Positions 22,024 through 30,335 of a stretch of DNA of 33,530 nt are shown here, piece by piece. The position numbers and the translations under genes are program-made. Each line of letters begins with the position of its first letter. Position 1 is the first letter of the stretch. The stretch is from positions 1 to 33,530 of the forward strand of contig NZ_CALADU010000075.1 of NCBI RefSeq assembly GCF_937890665.1. Reading direction: 5' to 3'. The notes below the pieces were generated by a model. The model ran no database searches, was not told the DNA's origin, and was given only the letters and a program-made list of their open reading frames with translations. Origin of the DNA: an uncultured Subdoligranulum sp. GTDB taxonomy: Bacteria > Bacillota_A > Clostridia > Oscillospirales > Ruminococcaceae.

Positions 22024-23259
22024 ATGAACCAACACTATCTGCAACTTTATGCTGATTTCGTTGTCAAAGTGGGCGTCAACGTGCGCCCGCGCCAGAATTT
22101 TATTGTGCGCTGTCCGGTCACTATGCCGGAGTTTGCCCATGCTTGTGTGCGTGCCGGTTATGAGGCAGGTGCCAAACGGGTGATTGTCCGGTGGGAGGAT
22201 GACCAACTTACTCGCCTGCATATGGAACTGGCGCAAGAAGCCGATTTGTGCGAGATCAAACCGTACGAGCTGCGCAGCTATCTGGACTATGCCGAAGACC
22301 CGGACGGCTGCTGCACGCTGGCCATCCATGCCGAGGATCCCGAGGCGCTGGCTGGTCTCGATGCGGGCAAGGTCAACCGGGTCAATCTGGCAAAGCGTAC
22401 CTTTATGAAACCGTGGCAGGAATACACCATGAACGATCGTGTACAGTGGTGCGTGGTGGCGGTACCGGCACCGGGCTGGGCGACTAAGGTGTTCCCGGAT
22501 CTGCCGACCGAGGAGGCGGTGGAAAAACTGTGGGCACTGATTTTTGATGTCTGCCGCGTTTCCACGGGGGATCCGGTTACGGCGTGGCGGGAACATGTTG
22601 CCAAGACGAAGGCACGCCGGGACCAGCTTAATGCGTGGAATCTTGACCGCGTACACATCACCAGTGGTAACGGCACCGATCTGACGGTAGGCATTGCACA
22701 GGATGCCACATGGGAAGGCGCTTCCAGCAAATCGGAGAGAGGCATTGAGTTTATTGCCAATGTGCCCACTGAGGAAGTGTTCTGTGCGCCGGACCGCAAC
22801 CGGGTAGACGGAATCGTCTATGGCACCAAGCCCTATGTGTACAATGGCCAGCTCATCGAAGGCTGGCATGTGACCTTCCGGAACGGTCAGGTGGTGGAGC
22901 ATGGCGCAGAGAAAAATGCGCAGCTTTTGGCGGAACTACTTTCCACTGATGAGAATGTGAATCGGATCGGAGAGATTGCGCTGGTGCCGGTCTCCAGCCC
23001 CATCAATCAGAGCGGCGTACTCTTCTTCAACACGCTGTTCGATGAGAATGCGGCCTGCCACATCGCTTTTGGCGCAGGCTATCCCACCAACATCAAAGGC
23101 GGTGCCTCGATGACACGGGCGCAGTTGCTGGAAAAGGGTCTCAACGATTCTGCTATCCACGAGGATGTGATGATTGGTGCCCCGGATACCCATATTACCG
23201 GCATTACCCAATCCGGAGAGGAAGTAACGATTTTCACGAACGGCGAGTGGGCGTTCTAA
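22024..23259 (+). CDS. M29-family metallo-aminopeptidase (AmpS/PepS-like)
   Basis: A 411-residue aminopeptidase that removes N-terminal residues from peptides in the cytoplasm. The length equals that of the family. The five expected dinuclear-metal ligands can be placed: Glu250 (in NVPTEEVF), Glu317 (in IGEIALVP), His346 (in HIAFGAGYP), and His379 and Asp381 (in IHEDVMIGAPD), with spacing as in AmpT/AmpS. The N-terminal domain (1-200) is the usual substrate-gating domain. AAAGGAG lies 8 bases before the ATG. It is a single-gene unit closed by a bidirectional terminator. Specificity is not predictable. Confidence 0.93.
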   Translation: MNQHYLQLYADFVVKVGVNVRPRQNFIVRCPVTMPEFAHACVRAGYEAGAKRVIVRWEDDQLTRLHMELAQEADLCEIKPYELRSYLDYAEDPDGCCTLAIHAEDPEALAGLDAGKVNRVNLAKRTFMKPWQEYTMNDRVQWCVVAVPAPGWATKVFPDLPTEEAVEKLWALIFDVCRVSTGDPVTAWREHVAKTKARRDQLNAWNLDRVHITSGNGTDLTVGIAQDATWEGASSKSERGIEFIANVPTEEVFCAPDRNRVDGIVYGTKPYVYNGQLIEGWHVTFRNGQVVEHGAEKNAQLLAELLSTDENVNRIGEIALVPVSSPINQSGVLFFNTLFDENAACHIAFGAGYPTNIKGGASMTRAQLLEKGLNDSAIHEDVMIGAPDTHITGITQSGEEVTIFTNGEWAF

Positions 23260-23267
23260 TTACAAAC

Positions 23268-23307
23268 AATAAAACTCCCGGACGTGTATTGGTCCGGGAG
23301 TTTTATT
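23268..23307. terminator. Bidirectional intrinsic terminator
   Basis: A perfect 15-bp stem (23268-23282 with 23293-23307) whose arms end in AATAAAA and TTTTATT, so it works on both strands. It ends the M29 aminopeptidase and the convergent DUF2812 gene (stop at 23312). Confidence 0.93.
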
Positions 23308-23311
23308 TTCC

Positions 23312-24514
23312 TTATTTACTGTAGGCAAAGACTTCGGCAAAGCGTACCACGATCTCTTCAAAATCTTGCGTATTATAAGAATCCAGCCAACGAGCGGAAA
23401 CGATCCGATTGCCCTGTACCAAAATCAGTTGCCGGAATACGCCGCTTTTGTCGCTGTAAGCCCAGACTGCGTCGATTCCGGGCAATTCGGGTATGGTTTG
23501 TGGTTGGTCGGCAAGATTGTCCCAGCGGCTGTGCAGGTCGCCGACCAACCCTTGCGCCAGCCAACGAAACCGTGTTTCGTAGTAGTCGACCTGTAGGAAG
23601 GTGTCCAGCATGACTTCGTCGTTTTGTACGACACGACCGTTTTCCTGATATTCGATTATGGTAGGGGCTAGCAGGGAGTGGCGTCGCTCGATGGTGTTGT
23701 GATCGGAAGATTCCTCCCGTACCACAGTGCCCTCGGCCAAATCCCCCAGCGTGGCAAAGGGAAGCCCTTGGATATCTTGTTCGGAGAGCACGGGCGGTAC
23801 TGTGCGACTGGTGTTCAAAAGGAGGGCAATCAGGAAAACACCCAAAAGGGGAAGAACAAGAAGCTGCAGCCCATTGGCACATTGATACAACGGAGCGCTT
23901 CGACGCCAATTCTTGTGGTGATCCGGTGGGAGGCCGCGGCGCAGTCGGCTTCGCAGTGCGGAGATGCAATACAGACCACGAGCGGTGGAGAAGAGATTCC
24001 AGACCGCAAAAACGAACCAGAACAAAATCAGAACTGGAAATTCTACGAGAAAAAGGATCAAACGGTCGGAATAATTTAGAAAAATGTGAAGTAGAAAAGC
24101 GGCAATAAAACCCAAAAAGGACCACAAGGCGGACTTCCATGCCATTTTTAGGCTGATGGCCTGTACAGCGGGATCGGTGTGCAGTTCCGGAGCAACAGGA
24201 TTTTTACAGGCGTAAATGAAAAATTCGTCCTGTCGGCAGATAAAACGCCATCCGGCATCTTCGTATAAAGATTGTTCTTGTGCGTCAGGTGCTAAGGGTG
24301 GTCCGGCGAGTATACTGCCTGTTAGACGGGCTGCCGTCAGGCGGTAACGCATCGTCATAGGGATACCGCGCCGAAACCGGGCGGTGGTCAGCCCCCAATG
24401 CTCTAGAAATAATCCCTCCTCCGCCATCTCACCAAGCCAACTTTCACAGGATTCTACATCATAGGGCGGGCAAGGGATCAGACGGCGTGCCATTTCTTTG
24501 TTGGTAGTCTTCAT
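23312..24514 (-). CDS. DUF2812-domain membrane protein
   Basis: A 400-residue protein with an N-terminal DUF2812-like domain. Signatures are PPYDVESCESWLGEMAEEGL (the W-L-x-x-M-A-x-x-G-L motif), FRRGIPMTMRYRL and YEDAGWRFI with a following FFIY, all in the first 105 residues. Three membrane helices follow (about 128-148, 151-173 and 215-234), then a C-terminal soluble domain of about 165 residues, probably outside the membrane. The SD AAAGGAG lies 9 bases before the ATG. Its first 56 bases overlap the 3' end of the PadR gene, as in many PadR-DUF2812 pairs, where the membrane protein is likely the regulated partner or a co-sensor. No biochemical role is established for the family. Confidence 0.85.
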   Translation of the reverse strand: MKTTNKEMARRLIPCPPYDVESCESWLGEMAEEGLFLEHWGLTTARFRRGIPMTMRYRLTAARLTGSILAGPPLAPDAQEQSLYEDAGWRFICRQDEFFIYACKNPVAPELHTDPAVQAISLKMAWKSALWSFLGFIAAFLLHIFLNYSDRLILFLVEFPVLILFWFVFAVWNLFSTARGLYCISALRSRLRRGLPPDHHKNWRRSAPLYQCANGLQLLVLPLLGVFLIALLLNTSRTVPPVLSEQDIQGLPFATLGDLAEGTVVREESSDHNTIERRHSLLAPTIIEYQENGRVVQNDEVMLDTFLQVDYYETRFRWLAQGLVGDLHSRWDNLADQPQTIPELPGIDAVWAYSDKSGVFRQLILVQGNRIVSARWLDSYNTQDFEEIVVRFAEVFAYSK

Positions 24515-24860
24515 CGCGTTGCTCTCCTTTCGGCAGCGTGGCAGGAGCGGTGATTTGAGCGCGGGCGGCGTCTTCCAGACAGCGCTGCAGCCGTGCTCGT
24601 TCTGCGTCGTAAGCTGCCTGTCCGGCAGCGGTTAGGCGGTAATATCGCTTGGTGCCTACTGTTCCGGCTTCAGCTACAAAACCTTCGCTTTCAAAGCGAG
24701 ACAACAGTGTATATAGGGTGGCGGGCCCCAACCGCACTGTGCCGCCGGAGATCTGGGAGGCAAAGGCGGCAATCTCGGTGCCGCAGGCATCTCTGCGGGT
24801 CAGGGCCATCAATACATAGAACATGGACTCGGTCAGATTTTCAAACGCGTGCCTTGGCAT
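24459..24860 (-). CDS. PadR-family transcriptional regulator
   Basis: A 133-residue PadR-type repressor. The winged helix is clear: LTESMFYVLMALTRRDACGTEIAAF, VRLGPATLYTLLSRFESEGFV and KRYYRLTAAGQAAYDAE, followed by a short dimerisation helix. The C-terminal tail (from about residue 108) is rich in Pro, Gln and Asp and is encoded by sequence that also holds the start of the DUF2812 gene. The SD is GAGGT 7 bases upstream. Three GATAT-centred sites downstream of and overlapping the -10 suggest autorepression. PadR proteins of this size usually repress neighbouring membrane or transporter genes; the ligand is unknown. Confidence 0.9.
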   Translation of the reverse strand: MPRHAFENLTESMFYVLMALTRRDACGTEIAAFASQISGGTVRLGPATLYTLLSRFESEGFVAEAGTVGTKRYYRLTAAGQAAYDAERARLQRCLEDAARAQITAPATLPKGEQRDEDYQQRNGTPSDPLPAL

Positions 24861-24877
24861 CAGTGTTACCTCGTATA

Positions 24878-24924
24878 ACGATATCGTCTAATGATATTGT
24901 AAAACGATATTTCCCCTATGTCAA
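24878..24924 (-). promoter_or_regulatory. PadR-DUF2812 promoter with repeated operator-like sites
   Basis: On the minus strand, a perfect TTGACA (24919-24924), 17 bases and TACAAT (24896-24901). GATAT recurs on the plus strand at 24880, 24893 and 24906, exactly 13 bases apart, covering the -10, the likely start site and part of the spacer. One copy is the 10-bp palindrome ACGATATCGT (24878-24887). This is a typical place for an autorepressor. Confidence 0.75.
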
Positions 24925-24957
24925 GGGAACCTCTTACATTGTTTCATAAAATCGCAG

Positions 24958-24983
24958 AAAAAAGCCTTTCCCATGGCTTTTTT
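24958..24983. terminator. Orphan hairpin terminator in the PadR-rimP gap
   Basis: AAAAAAGCC (24958-24966) pairs with GGCTTTTTT (24975-24983) over an 8-base loop; it can work on either strand. No gene ends here: PadR transcription leaves to the left and the rimP promoter begins just to the right. Confidence 0.7.
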
Positions 24984-24995
24984 GCCGGTGGGGGG

Positions 24996-25024
24996 TTGCA
25001 TTTTTGATAGGGGTGTGGTATATT
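24996..25024 (+). promoter_or_regulatory. Promoter of the rimP-nusA-infB operon
   Basis: TTGCAT (24996-25001), 17 bases, TATATT (25019-25024). The predicted start near 25031 gives a leader of about 80 bases that includes the terminator at 25051. Confidence 0.7.
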
Positions 25025-25050
25025 TTTACTGTTCGATGATGATTTTATTG

Positions 25051-25082
25051 GAAAGTGGGCCGTCAAGGTCCGCTTTCTTTTT
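25051..25082 (+). terminator. Leader terminator (attenuator) of the rimP-nusA operon
   Basis: GAAAGTGGGCC (25051-25061) pairs with GGTCCGCTTTC (25067-25077) over a 5-base loop, with two G-U pairs, and is followed by five Ts. It lies between the operon promoter and the rimP SD, so it must be read through for operon expression. NusA, encoded just downstream, enhances such terminators, so feedback control is an attractive inference. Confidence 0.75.
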
Positions 25083-25110
25083 ATGATAGGGAAGAATAAG
25101 GAGCGTTTGC

Positions 25111-25602
25111 ATGGCAAAACAGCAAAACAGCGGCGGCGCGGCGAAGACCGTCGAGACGCTGGTGCGCCCCACGGTGGAGGGCATGGGTCTACGCCTGTGG
25201 GATGTTCGTTTTGAAAAAGAAGGGCCCGACTGGTTCCTGCGGGTGCTGATCGACCGGGATGAGCCGCTGGATACCGATACCTGTGAGGCGGTCTCCCGTG
25301 CCATTGACCCCATTTTGGACGAGGCAGACCCCATCGACCAGAGCTACTATCTGGAAGTGGGCAGTCCCGGTTTGGGCCGCCGTCTGACGCGACCTGAGCA
25401 TTACGAGGCGCTGCGCGGCCAGAAGTGTGCGGCGCATCTCATTCGCCCGGACGAGGCAGGCCGCCGCGATGTGGCGGGGATCTTGCAAGGGCTGGATGCC
25501 GACGGCAATGTGACGCTGACCGATGGAGAGGAAACCTACACCTTCCCGGTCAAAGCGGCAGGGTACGTCAAACTTTGTGATGATGAAGATCTGTTTGGCT
25601 GA
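25111..25602 (+). CDS. rimP: Ribosome maturation factor RimP
   Basis: A 163-residue factor needed for assembly of the 30S subunit. The N-terminal domain has the family's LVRPTVEGMGLRLWDVRFEKEG and LRVLIDRDEPLDTDTCEAVSR. YLEVGSPGLGRRLTRPEHYE is the strongest signature. The C-terminal SH3-like domain holds GILQGLDADGNVTL. The SD AAGGAG lies 8 bases upstream. It is the first gene of the nusA-infB operon, its usual position in Firmicutes. Confidence 0.95.
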   Translation: MAKQQNSGGAAKTVETLVRPTVEGMGLRLWDVRFEKEGPDWFLRVLIDRDEPLDTDTCEAVSRAIDPILDEADPIDQSYYLEVGSPGLGRRLTRPEHYEALRGQKCAAHLIRPDEAGRRDVAGILQGLDADGNVTLTDGEETYTFPVKAAGYVKLCDDEDLFG

Positions 25603-25656
25603 GTGCCAAGTTCTGTATTTGTGTACTGAAACCTATATTGGGAGGAAACCGTAAAA

Positions 25657-26730
25657 ATGGCTACTGCGAACAACGAATTCTTTGAGTCTTTGGCTGCGCT
25701 GCAGAAGGAGCGTGGCTTGCCGGTAGATTACTTGATCGAGAAGATCAAGGCTGCAATCGTCATCGCCGTTAAGAAGGATTATGAGGTAGAGGACGAGAAT
25801 GTGGTGGTCGATATTGACCCCGAGATCGGTGCGTTCCGGGCCAGTCTGCTGCGTGAGATTGTGGAGGAAGTAGAAAATCCCCACACGCAGGTCAGTCTGG
25901 AGGATGCCCAGAAGGTCCGCAAGAGCTACAAGGTAGGTCAGCGGATGGTTACCCAGCTCAAGACCAAGGAATTCGGCCGCATTGCCGCTCAGACGGCCAA
26001 GCATGTGATCCGTCAGGGTCTGCGGGAAGGGGAGCGCAACCTGCAGTGCAGTGAAATGCAGTCCCGTGCTCACGAGCTCATCACCGCTACGGTGGTATCT
26101 GTGGATCCGGAGCGCGGCAATATTGTGCTGGATCTGGGCAAGGGCGGCAGTGCTGTGCTGCCCCGCAACGAGCAGGTCCCCGGCGAAACCTTCCACGAAG
26201 GCGAAACCGTGCAGGTCTATGTGGTGGATGTGCTGGCGACCGATCGCGGCCCCCGCGTGACCATCAGCCGGACGCATCCCGGTCTGGTGAAGCGGATGTT
26301 CGAGCTGGAAGTGCCGGAGATCTATGACGGCACGGTGGAGATCAAGGCCATCGCCCGTGAGGCTGGTGCCCGCACCAAGTTGGCGGTTTGGAGCAAGAAC
26401 CCGGATGTGGATCCCGTCGGTGCCTGCATCGGTGCCCGCGGCGCCCGTGTGGAAAAGATCGTGCAGGAGCTGGGCGGCGAGAAGATCGACGTCATCCGTT
26501 GGAGCGAAGATGTGACCGAGTTTATCTCGGCGGCGCTGTCTCCGGCGAAGGTCGTCAAGGTGGAACTGCTCCCCGGCGAGACCAAGAGCTGCCGTGTCAC
26601 AGTGCCCGATCACCAGCTCAGCTTGGCCATCGGCAACAAGGGCCAGAACGTCCGTCTGTGTGCCCACCTGACCGGCTACAATATCGACATCCGCCCCGAA
26701 TCCGGCTACTATGGCGAGGATGAGGAATAA
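25657..26730 (+). CDS. nusA: Transcription termination/antitermination factor NusA
   Basis: A 357-residue RNA-polymerase-binding factor acting in pausing, termination and rRNA antitermination. Domains in order are the N-terminal polymerase-binding domain (about 1-130), an S1 domain (about 140-205, ending VTISRTHPGLVKRMFE), KH1 with GACIGARGARVEKI near 255, and KH2 with LAIGNKGQNVRL near 323. It lacks the C-terminal acidic repeats of the E. coli protein, as is normal in Firmicutes. GGGAGG lies 11 bases before the ATG. It is likely to influence its own leader terminator at 25051. Confidence 0.97.
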   Translation: MATANNEFFESLAALQKERGLPVDYLIEKIKAAIVIAVKKDYEVEDENVVVDIDPEIGAFRASLLREIVEEVENPHTQVSLEDAQKVRKSYKVGQRMVTQLKTKEFGRIAAQTAKHVIRQGLREGERNLQCSEMQSRAHELITATVVSVDPERGNIVLDLGKGGSAVLPRNEQVPGETFHEGETVQVYVVDVLATDRGPRVTISRTHPGLVKRMFELEVPEIYDGTVEIKAIAREAGARTKLAVWSKNPDVDPVGACIGARGARVEKIVQELGGEKIDVIRWSEDVTEFISAALSPAKVVKVELLPGETKSCRVTVPDHQLSLAIGNKGQNVRLCAHLTGYNIDIRPESGYYGEDEE

Positions 26731-26791
26731 CCCTTAAAACGATTTTCCCGGGCAGTTATTCCCGGATTCCATTTGAAAAGAGGTCGGCTAC

Positions 26792-27103
26792 TTGCAGCAG
26801 CAAAAGCAAAAAAAGATCCCGGTGCGCCGTTGTATAGGCTGTAATGCTCAGCGCCCCAAGCGCGAGCTGGTGCGCGTTGTGCGCAGCCCGGAAGGCGAGA
26901 TCAGTATCGATCTGCGCGGCAAAGCGCCGGGACGGGGCGCATATCTCTGTCCTTCGGCAGCGTGTCTGGCCAAAGCCCGCAAGGCGAAGCGGTTGGAGCG
27001 CACGTTTGAGGTCCCCATTCCCGGGGAAATCTACGACCGGTTGACCGAGGAAATCCAATGCGCGGAACAAAGTGCAAAGGAGGCGGCAGACCATGGCGAG
27101 TGA
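26792..27103 (+). CDS. rnpM: RNase P modulator RnpM (YlxR)
   Basis: A 103-residue YlxR-family protein. VRRCIGCNAQRPKRELVRVVR and the later GRGAYLCPSAACLAKARK are the conserved blocks; YlxR of Bacillus binds and modulates RNase P. The only available start is TTG at 26792, with AAGAGGT 7 bases upstream; no in-frame ATG precedes the first conserved motif. Its last 11 bases overlap ylxQ. This is its normal place between nusA and infB. Confidence 0.92.
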   Translation: MQQQKQKKIPVRRCIGCNAQRPKRELVRVVRSPEGEISIDLRGKAPGRGAYLCPSAACLAKARKAKRLERTFEVPIPGEIYDRLTEEIQCAEQSAKEAADHGE

Positions 27104-27398
27104 TCAACACCCGTTGTTGGGCGCGCTGGGGCTTTGCCGTAAAGCCGGCAAGCTGCTGCATGGCTATGACCGCGTGCAGGAAAATGCCCTGCGCGGTAAG
27201 GTGGCGTTGGTACTGCTTGCGGCAGACGCCAGCGAACGTACCGTAACACATATGCGCAGTGCTTGTGAGGGGATCGTGGCTTGTGAACAGATGCCGCTGA
27301 CCACCGCCGATTTGGCGATGCTTACCCCAAAACCCGCCGCTGTGTTCGGCGTAACGGACGAACACCTTGCGCAGCTGTGCGCAAAACATCTTACCTGA
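27093..27398 (+). CDS. L7Ae-family RNA-binding protein YlxQ
   Basis: A 101-residue protein of the L7Ae/L30e fold (YlxQ), expected to bind kink-turn-like RNA. The N-terminal LLGALGLCRKAGKLLHGYDRV and ALVLLAADASERT are family blocks. The ATG at 27093 lies inside the end of rnpM and has AAAGGAGG 10 bases before it, so translation is probably coupled. Its cellular role is not established; position in the translation operon suggests ribosome or RNA work. Confidence 0.9.
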   Translation: MASDQHPLLGALGLCRKAGKLLHGYDRVQENALRGKVALVLLAADASERTVTHMRSACEGIVACEQMPLTTADLAMLTPKPAAVFGVTDEHLAQLCAKHLT

Positions 27399-27419
27399 TG
27401 CAGAGGAGGACCAGAGTTT

Positions 27420-29816
27420 ATGGATTTTAAATATAAGATTGCTGATGTTGCCAAGGAGTTCGGCGTACCCGCCAAGAAGGTCATCGAGACCGTTTCGCCC
27501 ATTACGGGGGAAGCCTACAAGACCGGTGGGACCTTTGGCGAGAAGGAACTGGATTTTCTGCTGGAAAAGCTGACTCGCGAGAACGAGGAGTCCAGTCTGG
27601 ATGCGTATCTGGCCAGCGGTGCCAAGGAAGAGGTTAAGCCGGCCCCCAAGGCAGAGAAAAAGCCGGAAGCCAAAAAGCCCGAAGGCAAGAAGCCGGAAAA
27701 CAAGCGCGAGAACCGTAAGCCCGAAAAGCAGGCGGAGAAGCGCAACGAGAAGCGTGTCACCCTGCAGGAGCTGGCCGCCGATACCGGCATCAAGAAGCCG
27801 GTGGCTGCCACCGAGCAGGTGCAGGTCAACCGGGCGCAGGTGTCGGTGGATACCCGCACGGTGGATGTTAACGTGGATAAGTTCAACGCTCGGTATGACG
27901 ATCTGGCCGATAGCCGCAACATGCCCAACAAGCGTAAGAACCAGCCCACCGGCAAAAAAGAAAAGTTCAACAACCGCAACAATCGCCGCGGCCAGCAGTT
28001 TGGCCGTCGCCGTGAGACGGAAGCTGAGCGCCTGCAGCGTATCCAGTTGGAGAAGGCTCGCAACGCGCAGCTCAAAATCTCCATTCCCGATGAGATCACC
28101 GTCGGTGAACTGGCCAGCCGCCTGAAGCAGACCGCTGCCAAGGTCGTGGCTAAGTTCATGCAGATGGGCGAGATGCACGCGGTGTCCGATGTGGTGGATT
28201 TCGATACTGCCGCCCTCATTGCCGAGGAATTCCACGCCAAGGTGGAGCATGAAGTGCATGTTTCCATCGAGGAACGCCTCTTTGTGCAGGAGGAGGACAA
28301 CGCCGCCGATTTGGTGGAGCGTCCGCCGGTTGTCGTGGTCATGGGCCACGTCGACCACGGCAAGACCTCCATCTTGGATGCCATCCGTAAGACCAACGTC
28401 ACCGCAGGGGAAGCCGGCGGCATCACGCAGGCCATCGGTGCCTATCAGGTCAAGAGCGGCGACAGTGTGATCACCTTCTTGGATACCCCGGGTCACGAGG
28501 CTTTCACGGCCATGCGTGCCCGCGGTGCCAACATGACGGACATCGCGGTTCTGGTGGTGGCTGCCGACGACGGCATCATGCCCCAGACCATCGAGTCCAT
28601 CAACCATGCCAAGGCAGCCAACGTCAAGCTGATCGTGGCTGTTAACAAGATGGATAAACCCACCGCCAACCCGGAGCGGGTCAAGGAGCAGCTCACCCAG
28701 TACGAGATCGTGCCCGAGGATTGGGGCGGTGATGTGGCCTGCATTCCCGTGTCGGCACTGACGGGCATGGGCATTTCGGATCTGCTGGAGCGCATCGTTC
28801 TGGAAGCCGAGGTTATGGAACTCAAGGCCAACCCCAACCGCCGCGGCAAGGGCGCTGTGGTGGAGGCTCGTCTGGACAAAGGACAGGGCCCCGTGGCCAC
28901 GCTGTTGGTGCAGAACGGCACCCTGCATAAGGGCGACTGCTTGATCGCCGGCACTGCCGTGGGCCGTGTGCGTACCATGCGGGACGACAAGGGCCGCGAG
29001 ATCACCGAGGCCGGTCCTTCTACGCCTGTGGAAATCACCGGTCTGACCGAAGTGCCGGAAGCGGGCGAGCTGTTCGAGGCCGTCGAGGACGAAAAGCTGG
29101 CCCGCGAATTGGCTGACAAGCGTATGACCGAGGCCAAGGAGCGTCAGTTTGCCGCGTACACCAAGGTTACTTTGGATAACCTGTTCGACCAGATGGCTGC
29201 CAACGATATGAAGGAACTGCCCATCGTGGTTAAGGCCGACGTGCAGGGTTCCGCTGAGGCTGTTAAGCAGAGCCTCGAAAAAATCTCCAACGACGAGGTC
29301 CGGGTTCGGGTCATCCACGCGGGCGTCGGTGCCATCTCCAAATCCGACGTTTCGCTGGCGGATGCCTCCAATGCCATCATCATCGGCTTCAACGTGCGTC
29401 CCGATGCGGTGGCCAAGGCAGAGGCGGAGCAGACCGGCGTGGAGATGCGTATGTACCGCGTTATCTACGACGCGATCAATGATGTTTCCGACGCTATGAA
29501 GGGCATGTTGGCGCCCAAGATTCGCGAAGTGGCTCTGGGCGAAGCGCAGGTCCGTCAGGTGTACAAGATTTCCAGTGTGGGTACTGTGGCAGGCTGCCGC
29601 GTTACCAACGGCAAGATTACCCGGGATGCCCAGCTGCGTCTGGTCCGTGATGGTATCGTCATCTGCGAAGATGCCATTGCCAGCTTGAAGCGCTTCAAGG
29701 ACGATGCCAAGGAAGTGGCGGAAGGTTTTGAGTGCGGCATCACGCTGGAGAAATTCGCCGATATTAAGGAAGGCGACGTCTTTGAGTGCTTTAAGCTCGA
29801 AGAGTATCGCGACTAA
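27420..29816 (+). CDS. infB: Translation initiation factor IF-2
   Basis: A 798-residue GTPase that places initiator tRNA on the 30S subunit. The N-terminal small IF2_N domain ([19 protein letters not shown]) is followed by a Lys/Glu-rich linker (about 70-200), a second N domain (about 220-275), the G domain with GHVDHGKT (309-316), DTPGHEAF and NKMD, and the C-terminal beta-barrel domains ending [10 protein letters not shown]. Length is within the normal range. The SD GAGGAGG lies 10 bases upstream. The linker explains the low-complexity, K/E-rich DNA at 27600-27780. Confidence 0.98.
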   Translation: MDFKYKIADVAKEFGVPAKKVIETVSPITGEAYKTGGTFGEKELDFLLEKLTRENEESSLDAYLASGAKEEVKPAPKAEKKPEAKKPEGKKPENKRENRKPEKQAEKRNEKRVTLQELAADTGIKKPVAATEQVQVNRAQVSVDTRTVDVNVDKFNARYDDLADSRNMPNKRKNQPTGKKEKFNNRNNRRGQQFGRRRETEAERLQRIQLEKARNAQLKISIPDEITVGELASRLKQTAAKVVAKFMQMGEMHAVSDVVDFDTAALIAEEFHAKVEHEVHVSIEERLFVQEEDNAADLVERPPVVVVMGHVDHGKTSILDAIRKTNVTAGEAGGITQAIGAYQVKSGDSVITFLDTPGHEAFTAMRARGANMTDIAVLVVAADDGIMPQTIESINHAKAANVKLIVAVNKMDKPTANPERVKEQLTQYEIVPEDWGGDVACIPVSALTGMGISDLLERIVLEAEVMELKANPNRRGKGAVVEARLDKGQGPVATLLVQNGTLHKGDCLIAGTAVGRVRTMRDDKGREITEAGPSTPVEITGLTEVPEAGELFEAVEDEKLARELADKRMTEAKERQFAAYTKVTLDNLFDQMAANDMKELPIVVKADVQGSAEAVKQSLEKISNDEVRVRVIHAGVGAISKSDVSLADASNAIIIGFNVRPDAVAKAEAEQTGVEMRMYRVIYDAINDVSDAMKGMLAPKIREVALGEAQVRQVYKISSVGTVAGCRVTNGKITRDAQLRLVRDGIVICEDAIASLKRFKDDAKEVAEGFECGITLEKFADIKEGDVFECFKLEEYRD

Positions 29817-29886
29817 GTTTTATGACCCAAGCAGAAGGGCGGGGCAGAGCCTTGTCTTCTCTGCGGTAATTTGAGGATAGAAAATC

Positions 29887-30276
29887 ATGCCAAGCAAAAA
29901 TCATGGCCGTATGGCGCAGGACATGAAGCGGGAACTCATCGCCATCATTGGCGAGATGAAAGATCCCCGGGTGACCGGCGGCCTGTTGACGGTCACGCGG
30001 CTGGACGTAACCCCGGATCTGGATCAGGCCAAAGTCTACATCAGCGTGATGGGACGGGAAGGCGGTCCGGAACCCGTGGTCAAGGCTTTGAATAAAGCCT
30101 CCGGCCATGTCCGCACCGAAGTCAGCCGCCGTATGCATATCCGCAAAGCACCGCGCTTTGTGTTTGTGGCGGACGAGGGCGCAGCCTATGCTGCCCACAT
30201 CAATCAACTGCTGGGAGAACTGGCAGTTCATGCAGACGGCAACGCACAGGACGATGCCGAAAGCGACAGCGAATGA
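29887..30276 (+). CDS. rbfA: Ribosome-binding factor A
   Basis: A 129-residue KH-fold factor for 30S maturation and 16S processing. The KH-like core shows MKRELIAIIGEMKDPRVTGGLLTVT, then AKVYISVMG and RKAPRFVFVADEGAAYAAHINQLL, matching RbfA. The last 15 residues are acidic and probably disordered. A GAGG-containing SD lies about 10 bases before the ATG. It sits after infB in the standard order. Confidence 0.95.
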   Translation: MPSKNHGRMAQDMKRELIAIIGEMKDPRVTGGLLTVTRLDVTPDLDQAKVYISVMGREGGPEPVVKALNKASGHVRTEVSRRMHIRKAPRFVFVADEGAAYAAHINQLLGELAVHADGNAQDDAESDSE

Positions 30277-30283
30277 TCGCAGC

Positions 30284-30308
30284 CCTGCGGTAGAAAAAGT
30301 ACCGCAGG
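30284..30308 (+). other. Intercistronic hairpin between rbfA and nrnA
   Basis: A perfect 9-bp stem, CCTGCGGTA (30284-30292) with TACCGCAGG (30300-30308), and a 7-base A-rich loop; flanking GATC arms could add four pairs. No T-run follows, so it is not a terminator. It may guide mRNA processing or stability within the operon. Confidence 0.6.
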
Positions 30309-30335
30309 CAGATCTCTCCGGAAAAGAGGAACTGT

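Noticed and set aside
24878..24916. CRISPR-like array
   Set aside because: The repeats are only about 8-10 bases with 13-base periodicity and overlap a promoter; they are operator-like, not repeat-spacer units.
26901..29318. An 805-codon open frame on the minus strand opposite rnpM, ylxQ and infB
   Set aside because: Same reason: strong codon bias of infB keeps the opposite frame open; no SD, no recognisable domain.
29831..29864. Hairpin between infB and rbfA as a terminator
   Set aside because: The stem (GCAGA with TCTGC plus a bulged extension) is imperfect and has no T-run; operon continuity is expected here.
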